NCBI RefSeq assembly: GCF_945859685.1
Contig: NC_079149.1
Span: forward strand, 13,861,118 to 13,925,117
Direction of reading: 5' to 3'
DNA length: 64,000 nt
Origin: Eupeodes corollae
Taxonomy: Eukaryota; Arthropoda; Insecta; Diptera; Syrphidae
Positions 53,501-64,000 of the stretch are shown piece by piece (the stretch's first letter is position 1; each line of letters starts with the position of its first letter). Under the pieces are notes generated by a model. That model saw only the letters and a program-made list of their open reading frames with translations, made no database searches and was not told the DNA's origin. Both the position numbers and the translations under genes were made by a program.

Positions 53501-56500
53501 GGAAGACGCACCTATTTTTTTGTCCAAATAAAAAAACCTCCATCTGTAGTTTTGGGGGCTATATTATGTATAATTGCAATGTATTTCAAAGCCTTAAACT
53601 GTTTTTTATTTAAATAATAATAATAAATATTTTTGTAGGACGACTTGAGTCATGTTTGGTTATGAAAGTCAAATTTTTAGTAGGACTTTTAATCTGTAAT
53701 TGATTAAAAATATATCAAATGAGAGGTCCGTTTATCTCTGAATATGAAAGACACTTCCATAAAAGTAGCGAAAGTGACCAAAGTTCTAAAAGATATCTAT
53801 TTAAAATTAATTTTATAGATAGGTCAGCAAGGTTTAAAATTGCACTATTGCAATGGATTTAGGTTGCCTTTATTCAAATCTGACTTCAAAATTAATGTAT
53901 TAGGTCAGATCTTAGAGTAATCACTTTATAAAATGCTTTTTGAGGCTTTATAAATTTATGAAGTAGATTATTATTTTTAATAAAATCCGTGAGTTTTTCA
54001 AATCTATAATACTTTTCTTCAATATTCATTTGAAATATTTATGTATATGTCTTACAAAAACCTAAAAAACACGCTTAAACATAAAAGTAAGTTTTCCTAT
54101 TAAATCATGTTTTTGAAATACATACGAGTATATTAAAAATATACAAATAGTTTTGGAAGCGGGAATTTTTAAAATTTGAACAAATAGTTAAAATTAGGGT
54201 TTGGATTCATAATCAGCATTATAAATTAAGCCCAAAACTCGTACTTTCCAAAAATATTAAAGTATCAAATTCAAGTTTTTTTTTCGAAACTTCATATAGA
54301 TTTAAATAAAGATACTAAAATACTTCAAATCGTATCTAAAACAAAAAGATTCGTACTTTTTCAAAATCACCATAAAATTTATTGTTAAGAGATATTTTGA
54401 GTTTTAACTTAGACTCAAAAATCCCGTTCTTGGTTGTTTTTAGTATTTTTAAAGGGGTATATTTAAAAAACCTGATGTGATAGAAAAATTTAAAGGTCAG
54501 ATTCGAATTTAAGACATCTTAAATTCTTTTAAAAGTACTGTTTTTATGTGCAACAGAAAGAAAAAAAACGACCTTTCAAACAAATATAAAGTGAGATTTT
54601 ATCACGTAAGTCAGCTCTGGAACGGCTCTTAGTATTATTTAGGAGGCTACAACTTTAATCCACAATCTATTTATTTGTATTTATCAATCTATTTCATTAA
54701 ATTGTATTGTTTATGTCAATTACCAATAGTGCTGATCGATTGTGATTATTTTTGTAATTATTTGCTTTGAATGGAAAATCGGTATTGTGAATAACAATAC
54801 TTATCAATTTTCTGGTTAGCTGTCAATTTTTCTTTCAAAAACATTCACACATAAGTAATAATTAAAAAATGTGAGTTTTTGAATTAATTAAGTTATGCAC
54901 TTTTTAATAACTTTGTTTCTAGAAGAATCAGAAAATAGTAAGGGACTAAAACCAGGTGTGCAGATAAGTCCAGCTAATGGAAGAGAGCGTTGAACTCGCC
55001 AAAGTATTTAGTCCCAAAAAATATTGCTCTAAATTTGAATGGCTTAGGTCCTCTAAAACGATCTTCAAAAAAGTGACAGAGAGTGTAGGTCGATCTAAAC
55101 TGCAAATTAAAAAGAAGGAAATAGAAATAACATCCACTGATGGTGGTTCAAACAGTCTTCATCATTTCAGTGATTTCAGCATTCTAGTTAATTCCACAAA
55201 AATGTTTATTTATTTTCTAAATAATTTTCCTTGCACGATGAGATTCCTTAAGCCTCGTATGCAGCTGAAGTGAAACGAATTTTTTCGGCGTTCTTCAAGT
55301 GAAGAGCAAAATGAAAACGAAAACCACAGCGGAAAAATATTTGTGGAGAGTTCTGTCAGCTGTCAAAAAACAATTGAATTCCCAGCCTATCTTCTGCGAT
55401 TCTTCCTGTAATGTCATTCCTTGATCTGAAACTCCAAGATCGGACTCACTTCCTGACTTCCTCTTGTTCCTGCCTGTGACGTGGTAGTGCATGCTATAAA
55501 GTAACGAACGCCGCATTGCCCTGCAATCTTAAACTGGAATAAAAAAAAGCTTACATACGAAATTCTATTTATTTACATTTTATTAAGCTGTTATTTATAT
55601 AATTATTATAATTTTTCGTTTATGATTTCGTCATGTCATTTTTGTATGGGAAAATAAAACAAACATTTGTGAAACGCACATTCACAATATACACAAATTT
55701 TAATTGTTCACAATCATATAATTTTTTATATAAATAAATTCCATCAACCGTCAATCGGTTGACAGTTGATATTCCCGATAATTGTGATAAATCTAGCTAA
55801 AATTTAACTAATGTAAACTTTTTGACGAAATGTTGTTTTTTTTTAAGTTTAAACCAAGCGTTCCTATTTGTATGGTTCTAATGAAGTCCGAAGCAAATAT
55901 AACTCAAACATTTTCAAAACTAATATAACATTTTTAAACATGACAAATCAAGAAACCTTTGAAAAAATGGTTACATTTTAAATTTGTTACCTTACAATTT
56001 TCTAACTACATAATCACAATTTAAGTCTTGTACCTATTACTTTGGCCATGGCTGTATAAAAAATGAAGGTGATATTCGGAAGTAGAACATACAAAAAAAC
56101 ACTAATCTTTGACGTTATTTTGCGCATCAAAATCCAAAATGATTGAAAATCTTAAGAAAGTTATAAATATTCTGTTTTCTTTCGTTATAATTGATGTTTT
56201 CACAAAATAAAATGATCGATGTGTTTTATTTTAATATCAAAAAAAGATCAATAAAAAAAGAGAAATTTTAAGAAGATTAATTAATAAAGATAACAATTGA
56301 ATTAGCGAAGTTGATTAATTTGTTTGTATACAACTTTTTTTTCTTTCTATAACTTTTTATTAGATTGGATATTTAGCTGCATTTTCTTGTGAAGTCTCTT
56401 GGATATTAGAAGCTAGAGGAGAACTACCAAACTCAGCTTATGTACTGTGTACGCAGTATTTTATTGTTTTCGTAGCCACAACGATTTTAATTCATGGCTT

Positions 56501-56603
56501 GGTAACGGGACTGTCGTGGGGATTATTCGCGTGGTCAGTGATAATTGGAATTCTATCAATTCCGGAACTATTTTTTGTAATGGTTATGACAACACAACAT
56601 TGG
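47548..56603 (+). CDS. Multi-pass membrane protein, first two coding exons (partial)
   Basis: Exon 1 (47548-47748, 67 codons) begins MSYINGAKMMEAGCKGG, has a polar segment (LDRLCDFWNERIMERFIK) and the start of a membrane segment (ANLFLICCIAAALLL). Donor GTAAGC; an 8.6 kb intron; acceptor TTATTAG; exon 2 (56364-56603, 80 codons) continues IGYLAAFSCEVSWILEARGE, then two or three more hydrophobic spans (FIVFVATTILIHGLV, GLFAWSVIIGILSI, FFVMVM) and TTQHW before donor GTAAGT. Phase 0 at both junctions. At least three membrane spans in 147 residues; later exons lie beyond or were not found. The family was not recognised; small insect tetraspan proteins of septate junctions (pasiflora type) are one possibility. 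The intron holds a SINE, a LINE, a MITE and a Tc1 element. Confidence 0.8.
48981..49314 (+). mobile_element. tRNA-derived SINE, 334 bp, perfect 14 bp target duplication
   Basis: Flanked by TATTAAGAACAAAC at 48967-48980 and 49315-49328. The head (about 48990-49063) is tRNA-like: an A-box-like TGATGGTTAGTGCG, an anticodon-loop-like CTGTCAT (resembling tRNA-Asp, anticodon GTC), a B box GGTTCAATCCC and a GCCACC end. An A-rich linker follows, then a unique body (from about 49095 GGGTACTGCCTCTTGCGAGG), ending CGCCACCCCATTACGTTACG. The intact RNA polymerase III boxes and the exact duplication point to a recent insertion made by LINE machinery. Confidence 0.9.
49850..51060 (-). mobile_element. LINE 3' portion, reverse orientation
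   Basis: Minus frame 51019-50777 reads VMVIVDLHGQPLAIKSVVKY, LGIWLDQYLYFDRHI and ALTRARRAFTLTKRLF, the post-catalytic RT region with the KYLG motif. Frame 50679-50455 reads SECLIQDRLAVPLIYHVRRR and ENQFRWLQSALDSG and ends in a stop. About 600 bases of T-rich sequence to 49850 would be the 3' UTR and poly(A) tail (T9 at about 49856). The two frames are separated by an indel, so the copy is dead. Confidence 0.72.
51688..52025. mobile_element. 338 bp MITE with TTA target duplication
   Basis: The ends are an inverted repeat of about 25 bp with few mismatches: TGGCTGAAACACAAACACGC on the left and TGGCTGAAACACATACACGC read inward from the right. TTA flanks both ends (51685-51687 and 52026-52028). 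A 3 bp TTA duplication fits PIF/Harbinger-type mobilisation. No coding frame. Confidence 0.82.
52288..53527 (+). mobile_element. Tc1-like element, decayed
   Basis: The ends share ACAAAAAAATAGGTGCG (right, inward) against ATCAAAAAAATAGATGTG (left). Transposase frames: 52657-52845 MGRKVHCSPEERKLVRLLRD with TYKLIAEVLGRSQHLI (HTH); 53050-53262 with KVNLFLSDSGLNLRRPKG, KHAGGNIIVWGCFSWYGIGP; and YGYSDILEDVMLPF at about 53275-53320. The first catalytic Asp motif is SDSGLN where SDESKF is expected, and frames are broken at least three times. C-terminal blocks are missing. Confidence 0.78.
53530..54970. other. AT-rich intronic DNA, nothing recognised
   Basis: Part of the large intron of the membrane-protein gene. 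Long AT-rich tracts with no open frame of note and no repeat ends. Confidence 0.4.
54977..55516. other. Two short unrecognised frames
   Basis: Forward 54977-55273 (98 codons, starting MEESVELAKVFSPKK, lysine- and serine-rich) and reverse 55516-55295 (73 codons, starting MRRSLLYSMHYHV, with KRKSGSESDLGV). Neither matches a family known to me. Composition is less AT-rich than the surroundings, so they may be remnants of a transposon accessory protein. Weak evidence for coding. Confidence 0.2.
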
Positions 56604-57099
56604 GTAAGTTATAAATTTATATCATGGTTATAGTTTTATATTTATTTACATATATTTTATTTGAATGCAAGCAACAAAAAGCTATAAACAAGTTTTTTGA
56701 ATATAACTAATTTATGCATAATGCACACATATTTTGTGTTTTTCTTTTTTTAATTGATTGTTGATGATAAAGGTTTTGATTTCTAACTTATGTAATCTTT
56801 AGCTATGAGGTATATTTTTTAATTAATTTTATGTTAATGATAGCTACCTCTAGCTATTAAGATAATAGACTTTGTCTATTATAGAGTGTTCAAAATTATT
56901 TAAATAAGTTTCAAATTTATGTATTGCATTTATTGTGCCCCCAAGGGAGCTCTTACAGAATTCAATTGCCAAAATTGTGTTTTAAGCACGAATATTAAAA
57001 TAAATTAATTTGTATCAGTTTTATAAGAAGCTGTGACAAATAAATAACAAAGAACATCAATTTTAAAAATATCAACAAAATATCGACCATATAGGTTAT

Positions 57100-57760
57100 G
57101 TTAGGTTAGGTTAACGAGGCTGCGTATTAGAATCCACACACTTAGGCCGAAAGAAAGGCCTATTGTGATACCACATGAATCTAAAGAATTACTTCTTACT
57201 AGTCGAACCATTTTGAGCTTTTTATAAATCGAAGAAGATATTTGATATCCTTTCTAGCCAGATCACTGGGATTATCAAAAGAGTAGTCCCCCAGATGAAG
57301 TTAGCGTCTGAGAGAAAGAGCAGGGCAAGTGCAGAGGAGGTGAGAGATTGTTTCCTCTTCTTCTTCGTCCATACAGCTCCTACAGAAGTCATTTGAGGCT
57401 ACACCAAGTCGTATTGCGTGTCTGCCTATAAGACAGTGTCCCGTAATGAAACCTATTAGCGAGCTAATATGAATTCTGCTTTGAGATAAGTCTTTAAAGC
57501 GCTTTAGGTCCAGTGAAGGCCATATGAGTTTTGTGGCTGCGCATGGTGGTAAGTTGTGCCACCTAGAATTTGCTATCGCAAAAGCTGTTTCTTTTAGCAT
57601 AAGTTTACATGTAGCTATCGGTATACCTATCTCCTCTCTTTCAATTGAAATAGGCATGACGGTTCCATTTTTAGCGAGTTCAACGGCTCTACAATTTCCC
57701 GTGATGTCCCATAGCATAATTAATTTTGTGCACGTAATTTTTTTCAAAATGTTCAACTTA
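57100..57760 (-). mobile_element. I-clade LINE 3' end: RNase H tail and zinc knuckle
   Basis: Minus frame 57756-57301 reads LWDITGNCRAVELAKNG, the end of an RNase H domain (normally W.PGH.G..GNE.ADELA), then ATKLIWPSLDLKR, IGFITGHCLIGRHAIRLGV and FCRSCMDEEEEETISHLLC with PALSLRR, the C-terminal knuckle. Beyond the stop a 3' UTR ends with TTAGGTTAGGTTAACG near 57100-57115. The RNase H and HCLIGRHA..LG motifs place it in the I/R1-like group. Confidence 0.82.
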
Positions 57761-57839
57761 CTAATCCGAAGTTATAGTGTTTTGAAGTTTTTTTTTAGGT
57801 ACGAGTAGATATCATATCTATAAATGCTTAATGAAACAA

Positions 57840-58421
57840 ACTAAGGAACAAGTTAGTTTGAAAAAATAATTTTCAAAGTTTAAAAAATGTTTTAAAAAAA
57901 ATATCGGGATAAAGTTTCAAAAAGTGGCGGACATTACCCGTGGAAAAATAGTGCCAACATTTTATATGTTAGAGTTTTTTCCAATGTGATTAATATTTTG
58001 TTGAGTTCTGCAACGACAAAAGAAGAAACAAATTTTATTAAAAAGTTATGACAAAAATCGCAGAGTGAAAATTCTTGTAAACTATTTTCACAGTTTTGCA
58101 TTTTTTAAGGCTTTACATGAAAAGAATAGAATTTTGAAAATGAAAACATTTATTTGAAAATTTTCATAGGGGATCTAAATTTTTTATTTTCAAAATTTTT
58201 TAAAGTCAGTCAAAAAAAATAACTTTGTATTTGGCAAATTTTAAAGAAGAAAATTGAATATTTTGGATGTTTTACATTTATTTTCAGTGCAAACACTCTT
58301 AAAAAAAACAGCAAATTGAACAATAAAAATCTTACAAATTTTGTTCCTTTCATTTTTAATAGACCGAAGTTTAAAAAAAGTTTTATCATTTATAATATAT
58401 ACAAATGGGATTATATATGTA
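57840..58421. other. AT-rich DNA, nothing recognised
   Basis: No coding frame and no repeat ends between the LINE tail and the Tc1 element. Confidence 0.4.
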
Positions 58422-59461
58422 CAGCTGTGTTCATAAAAATAGCAGTGCTGGTAACATTTTATTAGATTGTCAATTATTTAAAGAACAAAAATTCTTACAA
58501 AAAAATTAACATGTTACTTGCATCTAACGGTCTTTCGTTTCACTTTAGAAACTTTTAGCTTGAAGTTATACTCTACTTTTTCCAGAGAACACCCATTATT
58601 TCAAACTCTCTGGATATAGAGTGTTCATAAAAATAGCAGTGGTTTGGTTTTGATTTTATAATTAAAAAGTGTTAAAAATTAATAAAAAAAATAAAAACCA
58701 CGGTAAGGTACCATTCTTGACGAAAAGATATGTGGCAAAGAGAATGGAGTTTGTTAAAGCGCATAGAGATTGGGCAAAAAAGAAATTAAGGAATGTTCTG
58801 TGGAGCGGTGAAAGCAAAGTCGTCCTTTTTGGGTCCAAGGGTCGTCGAAAATATGTGAGAAGACCGCAAAATGCAGCATACGATCCACGGTACACTATAA
58901 AAACAGTGAAGCATGATGGAGTAAAAATTATGATATGGGCTTGCTTTTCATACTACTGGGTCGGGCCTATTAATCCCATCAGGGGTATAAGAGATGCAAC
59001 CGAGTATGTGAAAATTCTCGAGGAGGTTATGTTACCCTATGCTGAAGAGGAAATGCCGTTGGTTTGAGTATAACAACAAGATTATGACCCAAAGGATACG
59101 TCAAAAAAGTCATGGTTTGCGCAGAAGATGTTATGTTAGAATTGTGGGAAGCAGTGCTTGATTCGTGGAACGCAATACCAGTCGAAAGGTGTCAGGTTTT
59201 AGTGGACTCGATACCTCGTATAATTGTAAGCTAACATTCTTTCTATTTTTGCTGCTATTTTTATGACCAACCATATATTTAAAAAACGGTTTTTACTGTG
59301 ACAAAGCTACCGGTAAAAAATCGATAGTACTTATTTTCTGTTATTATGAATATAAATATTTTAGTTTGTTATTAGAAGTTTAATGAAATATTCTGTACCG
59401 TTGATATTGAAGGCCTTTTTATTTTATTTGGAGAGCACTGCTATTTTTATGAACACAACTG
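58422..59461 (+). mobile_element. Tc1-like transposon with double terminal repeats, 1040 bp
   Basis: Flanked by TA (58420-58421 and 59462-59463). Outer ends: CAGCTGTGTTCATAAAAATA on the left, CAGTTGTGTTCATAAAAATA read inward from the right. Inner repeats of the same core (TGTTCATAAAAATAGCAGTG) lie at about 58621 and, more diverged, at 59252-59271. The frame 58669-59067 encodes the transposase middle: FVKAHRDWAKKKLRNVLWSG, ESKVVLFGS (first Asp replaced by Gly-Glu), KHDGVKIMIWACFSYY. The N-terminal HTH domain is deleted and the C-terminus broken; the copy at 40560-41275 preserves the missing N-terminal half. Confidence 0.9.
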
Positions 59462-59733
59462 TATATCTTTTTAATTTTAATTATTATACATTTTTAATGA
59501 TGCGTCTTTTTATTTATTTTATGTTGACACCACATTCTAAAAAATAGTTCTTTGTTGCCCGTTACTGAGAAATAATTGACAGATCTAAGCAACTATTACA
59601 AGTCTTGCTTTTATAATGTCACAATTTTAATACGTTTTTTTGAAATGCATTTTGTTCCTTATTTCAATAAAAACAAAATATCAATCGCATAGTATGCATT
59701 ACAGTTGAGAAAATATGATTACAAAAAAGAGGC

Positions 59734-61043
59734 TGATAACTTCCCATCCCGTCTGTCGATTTTTATTTCTTAAAGTTTGTAGGTTTTCGTGTTGTGTTAA
59801 AAAGTTGTCAGCTGAATTATTTTTTAAAATTACCAAATTACCAACAATGCTTTGCATACAATGATATAATTTTAATCTAGTTTTATTAACGAGATTTTTA
59901 TTTCTTAATTTGAAATTAATTTGAGAGACATCGACAACCGAACATCAATTTTTACCAATTTTGCGTAGGTATTATTTTTTTGTAGATTTTATTTTTTTAC
60001 GAAAAACCGGACTGTCGGATTTTTATAAAAAAAAATTACTGAATATCAAAAACAATATTTTCTGTGAAATAAAATAAGTTTGAATCCAATATTTTTAATT
60101 TTTTAAAAGCTATTTAAGTCGAAAGTAAATTTTTACAAAGTTTAAGCAATGTTTTTTTTAAGTTTTTATTTTTTGTAAAAAAAAGTCAATTCGATTTTTT
60201 TCAAAAAAAAAAATATTTATTTTAAGATAACATTAGTTTCAAGCCAAAATCTAAAATTTTTAAAAAACTATTTGAGTCAAAAATAGATTATTATCAACTT
60301 TTTTTAAATTGTTGTTTAGGATTTTATTTTTTGTAAAAAACTGTAAATTCGATTTTTCTCAAAATTTGTCCGAATGTTAAAAACGATATTTTTTATAAGT
60401 TAAAATTAGTCGGAAGCCATAATCTTTAAGTTTTGGAAAGATATTCAAGTCGAAATAAAATGTTTACCAACTTTAAGTAATGTTTTTTTAAAGTTTTATT
60501 TTTTATAAAAAAAACTGTCAATTCGAGTTTTCACAAACTCTTACCAGATGTCAAAAACGTTATTTTTCCCTGCATAAAGTTGTTTTAGAGATAAAATCAT
60601 TTTGTATTCGTAGAATGTTCGAGGTGACAAATTTGTTTTCAGTTTTTTTGATTTATAAAAAAAACTGTATTTTATGTATTTGTTTGGTATCATGTCATAA
60701 TATATGTATAATATAATATAGTATAATTTACTTAAATTTTTACCTTTTTTAAATTGCTACGGTAAAAAGAAAACTACACACACAATTTTTTAGAGTCCTT
60801 TCTGCATCTTTATGCATAATTATCTGTATAACAAAATTTATTCGAAGTCGATATCTCTAGTGGTTCTTAAGCTATGGACGACGAAACAAAACATTGCGAA
60901 CGTAGGTACACATACGCGCACAGACATTTTTCCAAAAATCTTTCATTTCGACTCTAGGGACCTTGAAACATCGAGAAATGTCAAAATTTTCAATTCGACA
61001 AATCGGACTCATTACAATAACTTCCTATGGGAAGTTAAAAATT
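59734..61043 (+). mobile_element. Tandem-repeat element, copy 2 (DINE-1/Helentron-like)
   Basis: Starts ATAACTTCCCATCCCGTCTG and ends with the hairpin AACTTCCTATGGGAAGTT, as in copy 1 at 37706-39447. Tandem units begin near 60002, 60173, 60335 and 60508 (spacing 162-173 bp). The last 90 bases (CTCTAGGGACCTTGAAAC onward) are nearly identical between the copies. Compared with copy 1 it lacks about 18 bp just inside the 5' end and the 8 bp minisatellite array. Confidence 0.7.
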
Positions 61044-61199
61044 ACTTTCAATCGTAATATCCAAACATTTTTCAATTACTTTAAAACATTATTGTATAAT
61101 TTCAAGATAGAAACACTACTTACGATTTTAAGAATTTAGGTACTTTATTCAATAAAAACTTAAAATAAATTTTAATTTGGACTTCGAAAAACTGTTAAT

Positions 61200-62250
61200 T
61201 AACATATTTTCTGGTCTTAATGATACAAAAACCCTTACTCTTGATTACAGCATGGAATCAACTAAGTGTCGGCATCTCTCAACGGAAATTTTTGGCCATT
61301 CTTGTTTTATAACCCGCAAAATTCCGTTTTATTTTTAGTGGAGTGCCTCCCAACCGCCTTTTTTAAATCGTCCCACAAAAGTTCTATGGGATTTAAATAA
61401 GGTGATTTTGATGGCCAATGCATTACTTTTATTTTTTCGTCATTAAAAATAAATATTTAAAATATTTTTTTGCGAGTTTTGGCGAGTGCTTCGGATCATT
61501 ACCCTGCTGTAGGATCCATTTTAAAGGCATATCCTCTTCCGCATATGGCAGCATCGTGTTCTTCATAATATTAACATACGCTGCTTGATCCATTTTGCCT
61601 TTAATAAGATAAAGAGGGCCAACGCCATACCAGGAGAAACATCCCCAAAGTAAAATACTTCCACCTCCATGCTTTACAATCTTGATGGTACATTTAGAAT
61701 TTAGTTCACAACTGTTTGGCCTTCGAACAACTTGCTGCCATGACTTCCGAACACGTTGATCTTCGTTTCATAAGTCCAAAAAACATTTCTCCATTTTTTA
61801 ACTCCTTCCGGTCCGGTCCATCTAAGATGTTCTTTTGCAAATTTTAAGCTAGATTGCATTTTTTTGTTATTCGCCCTGCTATTCGCCCGTGCAAATTATT
61901 GAGATTCCTAAGAACAGTTCTGGAAGAAACTCCAAGCTGTAACTCGGCTCTAATGTCTTTTGAAGAAAGGATCTTTTTTGATACACCAATGATGTCTATC
62001 TTCTCTGATGGTCGTTTATCTTGGCTAGCCCAATTGTTTTTTTTTTTCCTCGTTCCTCGGTCCAACGAAAACCCTTCTCCAAGCCCCCATAATCTCTAAA
62101 CTTTTAAACTTTATATGTATACATTTCCAGATGGAACATACCGCTTGGCTAATTTAAGATTTATAAAATATTATTTTTTCTAGATTGAAGATAAATACGT
62201 CTTTATTATTGCACTGTTTCTATTTTAATGACCAGGCAAAATATTTGTTT
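61200..62250 (-). mobile_element. Tc1-like element, reverse, decayed
   Basis: Read on the minus strand: HTH region near 62065-61844 (KDIRAELQLGVSSRTVLRNL), then about 61840-61790 FAKEHLRWTGPEGVKKWRNV with FWTYETKINVFG (first Asp replaced by Tyr), GSK, later MALALFI and, near 61350, SHRT.VGRFKK and QEWPKISVERCRHLV. The block order is that of a Tc1 transposase with many stops. Weak matching ends: ATATTTTCTGGTCTTAATGA near 61207 and ATATTTTGCCTGGTCATTAA read inward from about 62243. Confidence 0.75.
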
Positions 62251-62259
62251 TCTCAATAA

Positions 62260-64000
62260 ACTTGTCATTTATAATAGCAAAGAAAGAGAGAAAAAACTAA
62301 GGATCCTATAATTTAGAATAAAGTAGTGTTACTGGGCCTTACCAATAATCATTTAACGCCACGTTAAACTTTAGAGACGAGTTTATATGTGTGTTAACCA
62401 ATAACCAAATTAAACACGTCTTTAACTAAACTGTGCTCTATTACATTATCTACTACATTTGTTGCCAAACAGACAGCTTCTATCGAAATGACATTCCCCA
62501 CGTTCGGGATGCTAACAGATACTTCTCCTTCATTGCTGGTGTCCAGTTAACGGACCGACTTCGCTTTGTTGCCATTAGAATAACAATCTACTCTGAAATA
62601 AATTGAAATGTTACTTATATATTTAAATAAAAAGAAATTAATCTATTTGTTTATTTTAATAACATTTTTTTAGTTTTGTTTATTTTTATGGGCTTTCGGT
62701 CATGGGCAAAAATAAATTTGCAACAGATAAAAGAAATAACGAACAATTTCTTTTGCTACCAACTGTCAGAATGACAGCACAAACATGACGTTTACACTTA
62801 AGGCCCAACTATAATAGGCATAAGCAAACATAAGCTTATGTCAAAAACCCAACGAAAATTCACTTAAGTTTGCGAAATTACTTCATAGCCATAATGCAAT
62901 TTTGCTCACGTATCTACATGTCAGATTTTACTTATGCGGCGAGCGACTGGGATCGCTCTTGCAAGTAACAATTACTTGTAATTGTAATTGAAAAAAGGTC
63001 AATTACTAATTATTTGTAGTTGAAATTGATTTTGAAAAGTAATCATTATTTCTCAACTGTTGTGCGTACATTTAAATAAAGTTTAACACTGTTTTTTTGA
63101 CATTCTCATTCCGTTTTAAAATTGGTACAAGATTTTATAAAAAAAAACTTTAATATTCATGTTTTCCAATTTACTTTACAAACTTTTTCCCTAAAATGAA
63201 TGATTAAAGTTATGAAATCATCACAAAAATAAAGACGTACAAGTTAGTTGTCAAAACTTTAAAAATATTTTCACAGAAATTCTTTATTTTAAAATTCCTT
63301 AACAGTCTTGTTATTTTATTTAATAATAAATTTTATAAAATATCAAACAAAACCACAAATATTTGTTAAAGACAAACATAATTTATATAGCCCACGCCTT
63401 TTGTCAACTCGTTTATGTAATTTTAGTTTAATAAAATGAGTAACCAATCTTCTCAGATAAATTTAACAATTCTAATCAGCTATGCTGGCTAAGAAATTAC
63501 TTATTAGAAGTTCCATGACTCACGCTGATGAAATTTGAATTTAAAACAGACTTACTCACCTTAACCTTTAAACAAAGTTCAAAGCAATGTATATCTAGTT
63601 ATCAAAACTTATAATAAAAAATCAGTTACTGGGTTTCAATCAAATTAATTTTTTACTTAAAGTCACACATTTTTCAACCTATTCTATAAATTTTAACAGA
63701 AATTCATTTATTTAACTTAAAGAAGTTGTTATCTTCCCCAGTTAATTTTAACTAACTTGCTCTGTTGAAATTTAAAAAAAATCCCATTTTAACCGGCTAT
63801 TCTACTCATGTTGATATAAAATGTTTAACTTTCTGGGAAATTTTTACAATTAACAACAACGGAAATGAATGACAACCTAACTTTGTGAATTTCAACCAAG
63901 TTACTTTGTTGATATCAGTCGAAAATGTAAACAGCAAATAAACGTTTGTTAATTACAGAAAACTTTTAAGATTTTAACAGATACAACTTTGTTATAAAAG
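62260..64000. other. AT-rich right end, nothing recognised
   Basis: No coding frame on either strand, no transposon domain and no repeat end. It may be intronic to the membrane-protein gene whose later exons were not found. Confidence 0.4.

Noticed and set aside
1..64000. CRISPR arrays, rRNA genes, bacterial operons or prophage
   Set aside because: None of the expected repeat-spacer patterns, rRNA segments or compact gene runs are present; gene structure is eukaryotic.

Overview
This 64 kb window is nuclear DNA from an insect, most likely a fly (Diptera). It is AT-rich with long homopolymers. Host genes have short (55-70 nt) GT-AG introns beside multi-kilobase introns packed with transposons, and the host genes match insect or animal families. 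It is not bacterial or viral: there are no operons, ribosome binding sites or CRISPR arrays.

Host genes, left to right. (1) 3433-3596 (+): last coding exon of an ataxin-10 family gene whose earlier exons lie off the left edge. (2) 3778-5745 (-): an uninterrupted 655-codon gene with a coiled coil, a degenerate Tudor region, a CCCH zinc finger and a C-terminal Tudor domain, best read as the piRNA-pathway protein Krimper; it faces ataxin-10 tail to tail 181 bp away. (3) 12064-32622 (+): a nine-exon Gemin5 / rigor mortis (rig) gene coding for about 1145 aa. (4) 30690 to about 21242 (-): a five-or-more-exon CFAP206 (C6orf165) ciliary gene lying wholly inside rig intron 4 on the opposite strand. 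(5) 47548-56603 (+): the first two coding exons of an unrecognised multi-pass membrane protein gene that continues to the right.

Nearly everything else is transposon sequence, mostly decayed. DNA transposons: at least seven Tc1-like elements (two with double inner/outer terminal repeats), four PIF/Harbinger copies with their Myb/SANT-like partner gene, a piggyBac-type MITE with textbook end architecture, a three-copy MITE family with GTTCAG termini, a 338 bp MITE with TTA duplications and a Helitron relic. Retroelements: a CR1/Jockey-like LINE with a PHD-finger ORF1, several other LINE fragments in both orientations, an I-clade RNase H tail, a solo LTR with a 5 bp duplication and an intact tRNA-derived SINE with a perfect 14 bp duplication. 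Two copies of a roughly 1.3-1.7 kb element carry internal tandem repeats of about 170 bp and resemble DINE-1/Helentron non-autonomous Helitron relatives.

Insertion order can be read in places. At 8.5-11.65 kb a MITE was split by a Harbinger element and by a retroelement now reduced to a solo LTR. At 21.2-30.9 kb a LINE nest lies in an intron of CFAP206, which itself lies in an intron of rig. All identifications rest on reading conserved motifs by eye; no database search was run.
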